From contig JAGVSM010001398.1 in assembly GCA_022494885.1 (NCBI GenBank), positions 1-64,000 of the forward strand: 64,000 nucleotides of DNA, given 5' to 3'. Positions 52,230-63,019 of the stretch are shown piece after piece. Numbering within the stretch: the first letter of the stretch is position 1; the number at the start of each line of letters is the position of its first letter. Both the position numbers and the translations under genes were made by a program. Under the pieces are notes generated by a model that saw nothing but the letters and a program-made list of their open reading frames with translations, was not told the origin of the DNA and made no database searches. The stretch comes from Micrasema longulum (Eukaryota > Arthropoda > Insecta > Trichoptera > Brachycentridae).

Positions 52230-52430
52230 CTTCATTGCATTGGCTACGCCCCTAATACGTCACGATTCGGTTAAGCTATGACCGTCGTTGATGACCATTT
52301 GAATAGACCGTCGCGCGTCGTATATTATTCTTCACGTGTCACTACCAAAAGTGACAAGGGCAAAATAATAGACTGGCTATTCGATCAGGAGTTTATATAT
52401 TAAAAAAATATAATATTTGTAGATATAGAT
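52230..52430. other. Unassigned DNA
   Basis: Nothing recognised. A GTGACA/TGTCAC hairpin-like pair lies near 52340. Confidence 0.3.
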
Positions 52431-52439
52431 ATATATAAA

Positions 52440-52685
52440 ATAGAATTTATAACTAAGTAATATTCTCATGGATGTTTATGTGTGTATATGTATGTTCATA
52501 TGTATGTATGTATGTATGTATGTGTATATATGTATGTATGTGTATATATGTGTATATATGTATGTGTGGATATGTATGTGTGCATGTACGGGTATAAATA
52601 TGTATGGATATGGATGAGGATGATATATATATATAGACTTACATATAGATAGATATAGATATGGATATGTTAATAAAGAATGTTT
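52440..52685 (+). repeat. TATG/TG microsatellite
   Basis: Long run of TATGTATG, TGTATATATG and TATATAGATAGA variants, with an interrupted pattern. Confidence 0.9.
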
Positions 52686-52689
52686 TTAA

Positions 52690-54700
52690 TAAAATGCTTT
52701 GTGCCTATTAAATATGTACACACTTCTGTTTAAAATTTTGGTACTCCGGTTCTGTATTTATTTATTTTTTATCTTAAAATTGCGTTATCATTCACTTATT
52801 TTTTGCTTTTTTTTTTCATCTTCTAAATATTTTTTTTGGAAGCATAAATTACATGTACTTTTTTTCGCTCCCTATATCTAAGTCAGTAGTAATTATTATC
52901 ATAAAACCATTTAGGACTATAATATGATTAATTGTAAAGGATCTTTACCGACAAGCCATATTCATTGGCTTGGTGAGTCCTGTAAAAAAAAATAATTTTA
53001 AAAATGTTTTAAAATAACTAAAATGTAATGTTGTATGTAAATAATAAATAAATAAATAAAATTAAAATTAAAATAAATAAACGTCACGATTGTCAAGGCC
53101 AATCGTGTCGCGTTTTCGTGTAGGCGTATTGATTTTGAAAATACAATGTTTTTCTAAATCCATTTCACACATTTTTATCGGCATTCGTAGTGTGTGACAT
53201 TTCCCTATTGTACGCATATTTCAAGCAGAATAAAAATGCGCAGTTTGTTAATGATAAATTTTGTTTATAGGTTAAGGCTTCTATTGTGCTTGGCATTCCT
53301 CTCTCCTTCCAGTGCGGTTATCCGGTCGAGGTTCCGTCTGCTCTGGCTATTCGGCTACCTTCGGTTTCGTAACTGGCCCTTTGTGATTGTGTTTCGATTC
53401 ATTTCTATCGGGTATACGTATTGTTGCGCTGGGATTCCATTGACCAATCACCGGCCGAGAATGCCACGAACGCAATAAAGGCAGTCAAATCGCGTTACTA
53501 TTCGGTATAACGTCCGCCTTGGATAGAACCGAAGGTTTAATCTGTTTCACCCTTTCGGTGCCTGAATATCTCAGCCAATTAAAGTTTTGCATTTCTTAAT
53601 TACGCTTTAAAAAAACATGAAACTTCCGATGTCTGGGTTATTATTCAGCGTGTTGTTCGTCTTTATTTCGTTTAAAGAGCGGCATTGTCTCTGTTCACGC
53701 CAGCTGGTGCAGGGTTCTCGCTTCGACGGTCTCGCCAATCTCGGGTGACATGCGAACGAGGGAAAAGACGCACAGTTTCTTCAAAATATTATTTATTTCC
53801 TAATTCCGCAATGTCACATAAATCATAATTGAAAATAGTCTGAAAAAGTTGAGCCGGTACATAGTCATTAAATACACAAATCAGCTCAAATAAAACCACA
53901 GGGCAATCACACCCTCACATTCGTAAATCGTAACACTCGAGGATGCGCACAAGCCTCGCCTGTCACTTAGGACCTTCCGTCATCGTCTCTAGAGGCTCAC
54001 TATCTAATGTCACAGAAATAATCATTATTGTAACTGTTCTAAAAGATAACCGCAGTTTCTTTAAATGATTACATAGGTACACATTTACCTAATACACGTA
54101 ACACTCGAGGATGCGTACACTCCTCGCCTGCTACGGTCTGACTTTCCGTCAGCAATTCTACAAGCGCACTTGCAGACTTCAAGAAGAAGACTAAAGCTTG
54201 TTCCTCTCTCACAAGCTTTCCAAAACCTATTTCGATTACATTCTACAAAAAATACTGATATTTTAGTGCCAAACAAAATATATCTAAGACCTTTTCAAAC
54301 AATTACGAGATTTCTCTTCCTCAATAAATTAAATTATATGTGACATCCTAGGACAAGAAACAATAAACTAAACTAGGATTTTAACACAGGACAAATGTCC
54401 GGTTCTTTGAAATATTACATAAAAAATACAAGGGTACAAAGTATACACAGAAAAATAAATATCTCAACTTCAGTAGACGACATTTAAAAGGGCATAAAAC
54501 AATAATTCACGATATACGACACTTTTGAAATAAATGAACACGTTGCAAAGCCGAACAATAACATCTGAAATTGCTAGTCGGTATACAAAATTAACCAATA
54601 AAGCGTTATTTGTAAAGTATTATTTTAACCCGCCAAATCTTCGGAACGAAGTTAGTAATTTTAATGCGTTCTGTAAATAATTATTTAATAAACGAAATAT
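52690..54700. other. Large stretch with no recognised gene
   Basis: 53250-53560 and 53640-53770 are GC-richer and unique-looking; the frame at 53194-53478 has no known family. 53935-53970 and 54100-54135 share GTAACACTCGAGGATGCG followed by CTCGCCTG, an imperfect local duplication. 54376-54392 is a small ACAGGACAAATGTCCGG hairpin. A poly-AAATA tail near 53040 ends a LINE fragment. Confidence 0.3.
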
Positions 54701-54703
54701 TGC

Positions 54704-54898
54704 TCAATTTAGTTTTGGCCCCAACAGTCTCCATCATCTGGATTGATGTGATATAATGACATTATTTCTTGCCCTTGTTATATATTCATGTCCCTGAGCA
54801 AGGGAATGACGATGTTCATTTCGAAAATCCTCTTGCTGAATAATTTTAGTGCATCTCAGGCACATCAAAGGCTTTAAAGATTTCTGTAGATGGGGTTC
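54704..54898 (-). other. Short open frame with CxxC and HxH, unknown
   Basis: 64 codons bounded by stops: EPHLQKSLKPLMCLRC, TKIIQQEDFRNEHRHSLAQG, HEYITRARNNVIISHQSRWW, RLLGPKLN. C-X2-C-X12-H-X-H is zinc-finger-like, and codon content looks non-random. It could be the end of a transposon or host protein. No family assigned. Confidence 0.3.
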
Positions 54899-55144
54899 TT
54901 ATTTGTATCTTGAGAGCTACTGTTATGATGCTTTTTTTAAGGTTTTAAGCTGCAGCAGATCCCCTTTCCTAATAGTTCGTATTCTAACTGAGATTGGCAA
55001 TGCGTAGAGTATGTTTTTTTTCATTTTTTCATATGATGTTTCTAAAGGTCTTAAAGAAATACAATAACTTTTTGTTTTTTTTTTGTTTAGATTTATTTCC
55101 CCGCCAAGTTTTTTATGACCTTACGCAAATTCAATTCTTTACAG

Positions 55145-55210
55145 CAGTATTTTTAGTTTGTTTAAATGTCTGTAGACAAAGACTGGATTTGACTCCCTGG
55201 GAAATTATTG
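55145..55210 (+). repeat. Foldback-A outer block
   Basis: GTTTGTTTAAATGTCTGTAG, ACAAAGACTGGATTTGACTC, CCTGGGAAATT. Only the outer block remains. Confidence 0.6.
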
Positions 55211-55214
55211 AGAT

Positions 55215-55985
55215 AAACAGCAAATTAAACAAATAGATAATGTTAAGTAATTGGGTCTAGAAGTAGATGACAAATCAGCATTGAAAAAACAAATCAAAGC
55301 AGTTATAAAAAAACTAGGTTCAATTATTGGGGTAGTGAGAAGAACGGAAGTCTTTGATAAAATGACAAAATTAATAATATACTGTGCTGTAATACTTCCA
55401 CACATTTTATATTGATTAAAAATATGGTCGCAGTGTAGTTAACAAATGAAAGAATTCGAAAATAACATTTAATTTTAATAAATGTACTAGAACTCAGTTT
55501 TATATAAAATAACAAAAATGCTCAATTTAGATTAATGAATTTACACAAAAAAGGTAAAAATGATATTTATGATGAATATTAATGACAAAAATTTCATTAA
55601 ATTTTAACTACAATATTGATCCAAGAAATACAAAAGCTTCAAAAAATTTAACTTGCGAACAACCTAGGACTAACGGAAAAAGAAACAGTTTTGTGCATAC
55701 AGCGATAAAGTTCTACAATTCACTTTGTAATGATTCAAAAGAAATACAAAACATATATATACGCACTTTAAAAACACCTTAAAAAACTGTTCTTATAGGC
55801 CATGTGACGAGTAATATGTGATGTTATTTTATTGACTTTTATCAGTGTCATAATATATCACATCCCCTCATACCAGCACTTTGGCTGATTGGGAGTATTT
55901 TGTACAAATAAAATATTTAATGTAATGTAATATGTAATTTAATATGTAAAGTCAAACGATGTATTTTGTCATAAATAAATAAATC
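55215..55985 (+). pseudogene. LINE RT C-terminus, frame-broken
   Basis: LGLEVDDKSALKKQIKAVIK, KLGSIIGVVRRTEVFDKMTK, LIIYCAVILPHILY, then after decay YNIDPRNTKASKNLTCEQPR, TNGKRNSFVHTAIKFYNSLC, NDSKEI. Pattern YLGL..D......I..V..K...I..I.R......K..L...VI.PHI.Y is CR1/Jockey-type. 3' tail GTCATAAATAAATAAATC. Confidence 0.78.
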
Positions 55986-56054
55986 TAAATAATAATAATC
56001 TAAATAACAAATAACATATTTCAATAAAAATGGAGAAAATTTTAGAGAAAGAAA

Positions 56055-56145
56055 TACGAAAGTACGATGACAGGTCATAAGTTCTGTTGATTCCCAAAGG
56101 TCAATATTTCTCTCTCTAAAAACGTTCTACGTCTCTGTTATTCTT
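56055..56145 (-). repeat. Foldback-A arm end
   Basis: ATGACAGGTCATAAGTTCTG, CTCTAAAAACGTTCTACGTC, TCTGTTATTC. Confidence 0.65.
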
Positions 56146-56149
56146 AAGG

Positions 56150-56905
56150 TGAATTTTTGTTGGCGTTTTAGTAATTTGTAATATTTCCTAGGAATATTAA
56201 CAAACAGAACGAAAACACACAAAAAATCATCATACAACTTTTTTTTCTTTGCCGGAATTAAGTTGACTTTTTCTGTTTGTGGTTTATTTTTCTTTATTGT
56301 TTAAGTTCTATGATGTATTCACTACTGCGATTTTGAGCCCTTGTAACTTATAAAAAGCAAACTTCTTCTTCTTTCCCCCGACGTTGGCGATCACAGCAGC
56401 GAAAGCATTTTGGCACCGCGCTACTTTTATGCTCTGCAGCCAGGACGACTGCTTACTGATGTACTCGCTGCAGCGATTCCTGGGAAAATATGACCAGAGT
56501 GGTTGACAAAGCAAACTAATTGACTTTAATTATTTATTAATATCTGAATATCGTGGATATGACCAACATTTATTATTTCTGTGAGCAAACGAACCGGGGC
56601 AATAAAGGGTCACCTCATCGCTCTAACGGTTGTTGAAGAATTAGAATTCCCAAACAGATAGTATTTACATGAAACAGCTGGTCTAATGTGAAACAACTGT
56701 AAAATTAGTCCATGAATTCTGATTACGCACATCAAAAGGAATTCTGTATCAATTTCAATCCAACAAATAGTTAATTTTTCATCAGTCAATAATATAACAT
56801 CGATTCCCGTGTTTACTGTGAATAAATGAGGAAGTTTAGTGGTTCTTCGGCAAACTAAGCAAATTTTAAAAATATATTTATTTATTTTACTAACATTTAC
56901 TTTAA
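56150..56905. other. Unassigned DNA with a possible coding relic
   Basis: 56370-56500 is GC-richer with a 68-codon minus frame (CSEYISKQSSWLQSIKVARC) of unknown family. The rest is AT-rich. Confidence 0.3.
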
Positions 56906-56909
56906 CATT

Positions 56910-57335
56910 CTTGCACAAATTAATATCTAACTGTATATATGCCCATGATATCCTTGCTCAGAAAAACCTAAATGTTCCTCGCCGTAACTTGCGTACCAAT
57001 CCTGTCTTTGCTGTGGGAAATTATAAAACTAACATCGGATTCTTTTCCCCTCTGCCAAGGATCCTCAGAACAGTGAACGAAATCTCACTAAACGGTACTG
57101 TCGATGTGTTCCTACGGCAAGGGCAGGCATTAAAGAAGCAAGCGGTGTTGTCTCTCCTGACTCGCGATGTCACGCTTGCCATTTCCGCCTAGATTATGCT
57201 ATATACATACCTTTTATTAATTAATAATTTAAGTAGATTTCAAGAATGTTTAAATTGAGTATTACTCATTAATGCCAATGTATTAGAGCTTACTTAAGCC
57301 GGTTAATTGGCTTAAAAAATTTAAAAAAACATATA
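56910..57335 (+). pseudogene. Jockey-like LINE ORF2 end
   Basis: LISNCIYAHDILAQKNLNVP, RRNLRTNPVFAVGNYKTNIG, FFSPLPRILRTVNEISLNGT, VDVFLRQGQALKKQAV. NVPRRNLR......N......SPLPR..R..NE is the standard Jockey-type C-terminus. Ends at the stop near 57190, then an AT-rich 3' UTR. Confidence 0.83.
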
Positions 57336-57339
57336 CGGC

Positions 57340-57960
57340 AAAATTGCCTTTTATAAAACTTATAATAATATATGAACGCATTTTGTTTAATTATTTTTAA
57401 AAAAAACATACATTACTAAGATTGAGAAACAAAAATTAAATCTAAAAATTATATAGCACATTCAGTAGAAGTTTTAAACAATTTAAAATAAATGTAAAAT
57501 TCAAATTAAATATTTAAATATTTTTAAGGGTAAATATAACAGGAAAATCATAAAGCACTGTTTCATATAACAGTTATACTCGAGGATTAATTACTATTCT
57601 TTGAAAAAGTGCAATAGGTTTGGTTCATAAGAACAATATTCTACACTAAATATATCCGATACGTGGGAATACCAATTGCCGAGTTCCTGGGGTGGTATTC
57701 CGAACGTAATTATTGCGCGGTAAAGCGCGTTTTTACGTACCAGCATTACACGTATACTGTCCGTGAATTATTGCTATAAAACGGTGGTACCTGTCTAGTA
57801 TTTCTTCCAAGCACCCTGAAGTTGATAAGAGATAACAGTTCTGGGCCATCCCATATTGAATTTACAATTTAAAATAAGTTTAATAGGTCTATAATTTTTC
57901 TTCGATCGTTCAGTTTTAACAAATTTGGTGTATAATAAAAAATCATAATAAACAAGACTT
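57340..57960. other. Unassigned AT-rich DNA
   Basis: No gene or repeat recognised. Confidence 0.3.
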
Positions 57961-57969
57961 AAACTCTAG

Positions 57970-58980
57970 AAATATCATAATTTTTATTTGAAATGTGGAG
58001 TCCGACAAGGAGGTTGTCTGTCTCCGGCACTTTTTAATTTATATATGGATGATCTCACCGTGCTTCTTAATTTATCCAAAGTCGGATGTCATGTTAACGG
58101 CGTCTGCGCTAACAATATTAGTTATGCAGATGATATGGTATTATTGACTCCATCTATTAATAGTATGAGATTGTTGCTCAATATTTGCGAAAAATATGCA
58201 ATTGACCAGAATATGATTTACAATGCAAAAAAATCTGCCGTACTTATATTTAAACATAAGATTTCTGAGTTCGTGCACCCATCACCACCTGTATTCCTAG
58301 ACAACAACAGTTTAACGGTAACTGCAAAAGTCAAATATCTAGGGCACATACTGACTGATAATTGTAAAGACGATCAGGACATAGAGAGACAGAGAAGAGC
58401 CATTAATGTCAGGGCCTCTATGCTAGCGAGACGTTTCTTTCAATGCAGTAACGAAGTGAAGAAAATCATATTTACTTCGTATTTGACGTCCATGTATACA
58501 GCGGAACTTTGGAACAACTATACGCAAGGAGCGTGGAATAAATTAAGGATCACGTATAACAACTCATACCGACAATTATTCGGATTGCCTAGGTACTGCA
58601 GTGCCTCTGAAATGTTTACAGCTGGACGAATAAACACCTTCGCTGCCCTGCTTCGCCAAAGAGCCTGGAGCCTATGGGAACGCCTAAAAACGTCTAATAA
58701 CGAAATTCTCCAAGCCACTGCAGAGTGGATCCAATCACCGTTGTTCAAGCGATAGCGCGATATGTTAAGACCACCATAAGTGCTGCAATATAAAATTTTA
58801 TTTTATGTTTATATTTATGTTATTGTTATATTTATGTTTATTGTTATATTTATGTTTATTGTTATATTTTTGTTTATATTTATATTTATGTTCATGTTTA
58901 TATGTTTATATGGTAGAATTGGCTCTGCACTTTATAGCCATTTTACTGGAATAAAAAAAAAAATATTATTACAATAATAT
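57970..58980 (+). pseudogene. Non-LTR reverse transcriptase with intact YADD box
   Basis: An open frame of 255 codons (from TTG at 57988 to the stop at 58753) holds VRQGGCLSPALFNLYMDDLT, NNISYADDMVLLTPSI, AKKSAVLIFKHK, KVKYLGHILTDNCKDDQDIE and RRAINVRASMLARRFFQCSN. The frame extends upstream only to a stop at 57967, so fingers and endonuclease are lost. This type, with ..GH..TD...DD.DIERE+RA, is common in insects; clade not assigned with certainty. The 3' UTR has TTATATTTATG repeats and an A-rich end near 58975. It is the best preserved LINE coding segment here. Confidence 0.88.
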
Positions 58981-59114
58981 CAACTCATTAGTTAACCCGA
59001 AACACTCTGTTAATGATCCTTAAGACAAAAAAATAATAATTTAATTTAATCTCATTTAATTTTGAATTCTCTATCCTTACCTCTGTTTTCTATAAATACA
59101 TTGAATTTCTTAAT

Positions 59115-59200
59115 AAAGATACCAGTCTCGAAGATGTCGCGAAAGCGATGAAAACGGTCACTGGTTATTCCAAATTTGTGGATCACTCGCCTTTATTTCT
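59115..59200 (+). ncRNA. Hammerhead-like motif, mate of 50.92 kb
   Basis: CTCGAAGA (59127-59134), TG, TCGC-GAAA-GCGA, TGAAAAC, GGTC. The flank ATTCCAAATTTGTGGATCAC also matches the 50.9 kb copy in reverse. GAAAC carries an extra A here. Confidence 0.45.
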
Positions 59201-59219
59201 ATAATTAACAAAATAATTT

Positions 59220-59430
59220 TTTTTAAATTTAAATTTTGTGAAGGTTGTCTTGAGTCTCGTTTTAAGGTTTGTCTGGTAGTTTATTGTATAATTTCACTCC
59301 CCGGTTTATTAGTCTCGACTGTCCTTGTCTGATATTCGCGTATTGTGCCCATGTTTACTTTTTTTTCAAGCTTTAGTTCTTCGTCCTCAATAATCATTAT
59401 TTTACATTAGAGGTTCTTTTTAGATTAAAA
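59220..59430 (-). pseudogene. LINE fragment, third copy of the 38.2 kb family
   Basis: Minus reading DEELKLEKK, HGHNTRISDKD, SRLINRG.KLYNKLPDKP, then AAAACGAGACTCAAGACAAC without interruption. This shows the original continuity of the sequence that is split at 38722/39588. Confidence 0.72.
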
Positions 59431-59434
59431 CTAT

Positions 59435-60085
59435 CTCTTTTGGTTCAAGAGTTATCATGTTTTGGAAATCGCACAGTCACGAAGTTTTTCTTCCTGAACA
59501 TTTCACTTCCTGAACAATGTGACTCCCGTGGATCCAATTAGTCACGTAAATCTCCGCTCATGACAATACTTTTTCCATCTCACTCTTCTTCCTGGTGTTT
59601 TTCTTGCCCAACTTCTAGAGTCTAATCCTTTGACAATTAGTTCCACTTGGCCATTATTGTTCTTGGCTTTATGACTTCCGTGCACATTCTCCTAATTATA
59701 GCTGCCATTTTGTCTTGCTGCTTTTTTCTTATTGTGTATTTTTTAAATTGATTACGGCGCCCGAGTCTTAGGCGTTGTTGTTATTACTTCACTCGGTCCG
59801 CTGTGGAATTTTCCAGAAATTTCTTTTAAAAATACTTTAAATTCTTTGAGTAAATTATAAATCATATTATTTTTTTGTTGCCCTCTACCTCCGGTGAAGA
59901 TTTATTTAGAAATTATTTGAATGCAATAAAATTCGATATGACACATACTGCATTAGGACTATAGTGTTTTTTTATTTTTTATTTATTTAGTCTTAAAATA
60001 GTTCAAACATAATATATGAATGTCCTGATATTAACTTATATCCTATTATTATTAAAATATATACTAATTATCAACATTTCTAAAC
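59435..60085. other. Unassigned DNA
   Basis: The minus strand at about 59700 has a short basic frame (NNNGQVELIVKGLDSRSWAR) that may be a retroelement relic. Not assignable. Confidence 0.3.
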
Positions 60086-60094
60086 AATATACGT

Positions 60095-60450
60095 ACATAT
60101 CACAACAGAGATGAAGAACATTTAAGATAAGGTAATATAGAATTCCAGGCATCTACAGGGCTTATGACATGTCAATGGCTGGTTTAAGTGGCCACTTTAC
60201 TTCACCATTCTGCCCATATTCGAACACCTATATTCCTTCTCTTTCTTTCATCCGTTGATGTTTGTGAAGTTAAAGAGCTGAGCTTGTCCACAAAAATTTG
60301 GACAAACTCAAAATATTGTTGATAAATCCACCTGGTCCATGAAGAAGTACAGAAATTGAAAAAATAAGATTTTCAGGTGTTGCCTAGTATGAAGGTGAAA
60401 TAATTCAATTAGATGAATCTCACCCACATAGATAAAGGTTTCAGTGTTTT
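60095..60450. repeat. Foldback-A, one arm plus centre
   Basis: CATATCACAACAGAGATGAA, TGGCTGGTTTAAGTGGCCAC, CTGAGCTTGTCCACAAAAAT, CAGGTGTTGCCTAGTATGAA, TGAATCTCACCCACATAGAT. The outer block has been moved into the centre compared with the palindromic copies. Confidence 0.8.
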
Positions 60451-60454
60451 CGTC

Positions 60455-61055
60455 GGAATTGACAAAATGGGTTGAATGAAAAAAATACGTTAAAACATCT
60501 CATTTAGCACATTTAGAAAACGCAACAGTAATTTAACTATAAACTGTTTTAACCTCACTTTTTGGTGCAACTGGCCTTTAGTCATTTTTGACAAATGATG
60601 GACAACGAAATATTGTTTTACGAGTATCACGAGCGGATAATTTGAGGTTAATAATTATTCAATCAGGATACATATCCGCACAGAGAAAGCCACCGTTTCA
60701 ATAACACACGTTATTCGACACAATGAGACGGTGAAACTATTAAAAATGTGACAATTAAGGACGTTCATTGTTCTCTCGGCAATGGGCTCCTTCTGGCACA
60801 AAGATGTCGAAATACTGACTAACGCGAGAGTAAGGCCAAGGTTTACGGCCGTTTGGTCTAATGCCGGTATGTAAATGCAATATGCAAACAGCCCATTCTA
60901 CCGATGACTGTCTCTAAATAACTTCATACATTGTAGGCGTTCCTCGCGATCTTGCGTATTGCTAGCAAATAACAAATGCCAAAAATTACTCAGAGCTGTC
61001 AAGCCAATGCCGTGTAATTAAATAAACACGTTACATGGGGGTAAAATATGACATT
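60455..61055. other. Unassigned, apparently unique DNA
   Basis: Moderate GC, no repeat family or coding frame recognised. Confidence 0.3.
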
Positions 61056-61059
61056 TCAA

Positions 61060-61550
61060 TGAGGAAATTTAGCCCCACGGGAAATTGGATAGAAAAAAAT
61101 GTTTTACATTTTACATTTTACATATTTTACTTTTTTTTTTTTGCACCACAATAGGCCAGGAGGCCTAATTACAGTGGTGAATTACATCACAAAGCACCCA
61201 GGCTTGAGAAAAATCACATTTTAATTTTTGTGTTCTCACCGGGAATCGAACCCGGAACCTTCCGTGCGTGAGTCAAGCGTCTTGACCACTACACCACGGA
61301 GGCCGCCTGTTTTCTTACACGCGTTGAAAATAAGATCATTATACGGCAAAGTTTCTTGAAAACGCACGAAAAAAGTTAAAAATATTTTGATAAAAACGAA
61401 CTACTTTGAACGACGTCACTAGTTCGTATGAATCAACCAATGATAAGAGATTTGTGGAAGATTTTCGGTTTACTTTCCGTCAACGGACCAACCGGCCGAA
61501 CTGACAGATACGCGATATTTAAACGCGTTTTTGTATATGAAGCATTTTCG
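61060..61550 (+). mobile_element. MITE-C copy holding a SINE-3
   Basis: AGCCCCACGGGAAATTGGAT to 61100. It resumes at 61310 with TGTTTTCTTACACGCG and continues through GAACTACTTTGAACGACGTC, TGAATCAACCAATGATAAG and CCGTCAACGGACCAACCGGC. The insert is SINE-3. Confidence 0.78.
61101..61308 (-). mobile_element. SINE-3 with tRNA-Val(CAC)-like head
   Basis: Minus: GGCCTCCGTGGTGTAGTGGT (A-box), CGCTTGACTCACGCACGGAA with anticodon-loop CTCACGC (CAC), GGGTTCGATTCCCGG (B-box), then GAGAACACAAAAATTAAAAT and a body ending in an A-run and GTAAAATGTAAAATGTAAAA. TGTTTT flanks both sides as the target duplication. Confidence 0.82.
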
Positions 61551-61684
61551 CAACATTTTGCGAAACATGATATCATGTTTGGACTCTATTTAATATAGTC
61601 CATAACTGATTTAGTCGGCTATTAGTAAAAGCCGAATCATTATGCGAAACGGGAATATGTGTGTTTATACTACATTTTTGAATG

Positions 61685-62015
61685 AGTAAGTTCAGCTGTA
61701 CGGGAAATAGGATATAAAAATGTATTCTTACGTGCGGAAAAGAATAGATCGTTAAATTGTACGGCGAAGTTTCTCGAAAATGTATGAAAAAAATAATGTA
61801 AACGAATTTAATAAAAACGACCTACTTTGCATGATGGCACTAGTTCTTCTGAATCAACCAATTATACGAGTGTTGTGATAGGTTTCCGGTTTACGGCGAG
61901 TCAACCGACGAATCAGCTGAACTCATCAATAAGAAAGGGAAGAGAACTTGACGCGTCACACGCGAAGAAATTTCAAAAATTATGATTTTACGCTATGGCG
62001 CTGATAATACGATTT
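61685..62015 (+). mobile_element. MITE-C copy
   Basis: CAGCTGTACGGGAAATAGGA, AAATTGTACGGCGAAGTTTC, AACGACCTACTTTGCATGAT, CACACGCGAAGAAATTTC. Directly repeats the copy at 61.06-61.55 kb. Confidence 0.78.
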
Positions 62016-62234
62016 AAAAAAAAGATTTTTTTTGGTTTTGTTTCGTAGTAAGTATATTATTAACAAATAATAAAACTAAAATTAAAAAAAAAAAAAAACA
62101 TTTTCCTCATTGTTTTATATCAACATATACCACACTTATTGATATCAGTTCGTTTCATTGCAATATGGTCATAAGGGTGACAATATCCGACACGAACCTT
62201 TAATGTCTTTTTGGGGTGTGCATGAGTGCCCTTC

Positions 62235-62310
62235 ACTAATATACAAAGAAATTGACAATATTTGTGTACATATTGTTTGTTTACCCAATAAAATAAATAA
62301 AAACATATAA
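62235..62310 (+). repeat. LINE 3' tail
   Basis: ACTAATATACAAAGAAATTG, TTGTTTGTTTACCCAATAAA, ATAAATAAAAACAT; related to 49.2-49.3 kb. Confidence 0.55.
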
Positions 62311-62469
62311 ATCTCCAAATTCTAGATTGGGAAAAAAAGGCAGAGGAGTAATTCAATTAAACTTGTGGTGTTATGAAATAGACATCGAAAAAATTAACCT
62401 GTCTATTTAAGTAAGCGTCATTGAGCGAGACCGATAGGAAGACCCTTCGCCTTTAAAACAGTTTACGAG

Positions 62470-63015
62470 TATGTAGATAATAATAATATTTAGCTGATTT
62501 AAATAGCGCTATTTTTGTGAAAAATCACCTCAAGGGCGCTTTACAACTGTATAAACTCACATTCTCACTAAGCTAAAGTGATCTATTATAATTTCTGATT
62601 TTAAATTGAGGGTATGATAAACTAAAGGAGTGAGAGTTGGGATCTGAACTGACTGGGATCGTTGATGATTCGTAATCGGTTCCCGGCAGAGGGACCGGCA
62701 ACGGCAAAAGCGCGATCTCCGGATCTACTCGTAGAGTTTGCGGAGCGCCGGATTTCAACAAGCTTTTCTCAGCCTGAATCAAATGCTGACCTAAGATTAG
62801 ATTTTCTTTGGCATTCATTTTCCCTAATACATAGGTCCGATAGGTATCTCGGAGCCATTTCATGAAAGGATTTGTATACTGTCCAGCAAAGCTTGTGTTT
62901 TATTTCCTCTGGGCTTTTTAAACAGTGCAAATCTCGACTATGTTGTGAGATGTGAGAATTTTATTTTACTCCCGTAATAAGCCTCGTTGCTGCATTGAAA
63001 ATAGAATAGATAGAG
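62470..63015 (-). pseudogene. CR1/L2-clade LINE C-terminus and 3' end
   Basis: Minus strand from 63010: NAATRLITGVK, NSHISQHSRDLHCLKSPEEI, KHKLCWTVYKSFHEMAPRYL, SDLCIRENECQRKSNLRSAF and SGDRAFAVAGPSAGNRL, matching NAAARLITG, H...LRDLHWLP...RI.YKLC...YK.LHG.AP.YL.DL and GDRAFSVAGP..WN.LP. The 3' end has GCGCCCTTGAGGTG, GCGCTATTTAAATCAGC and ATTATTATTAT, the classic tail. One stop and one shift. The 96-codon minus ORF here is a shadow frame. Confidence 0.9.
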
Positions 63016-63019
63016 TGCT

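Noticed and set aside
62573..62863. 96-codon minus-strand frame as a protein
   Set aside because: The CR1/L2 reading in another minus frame explains the same bases.
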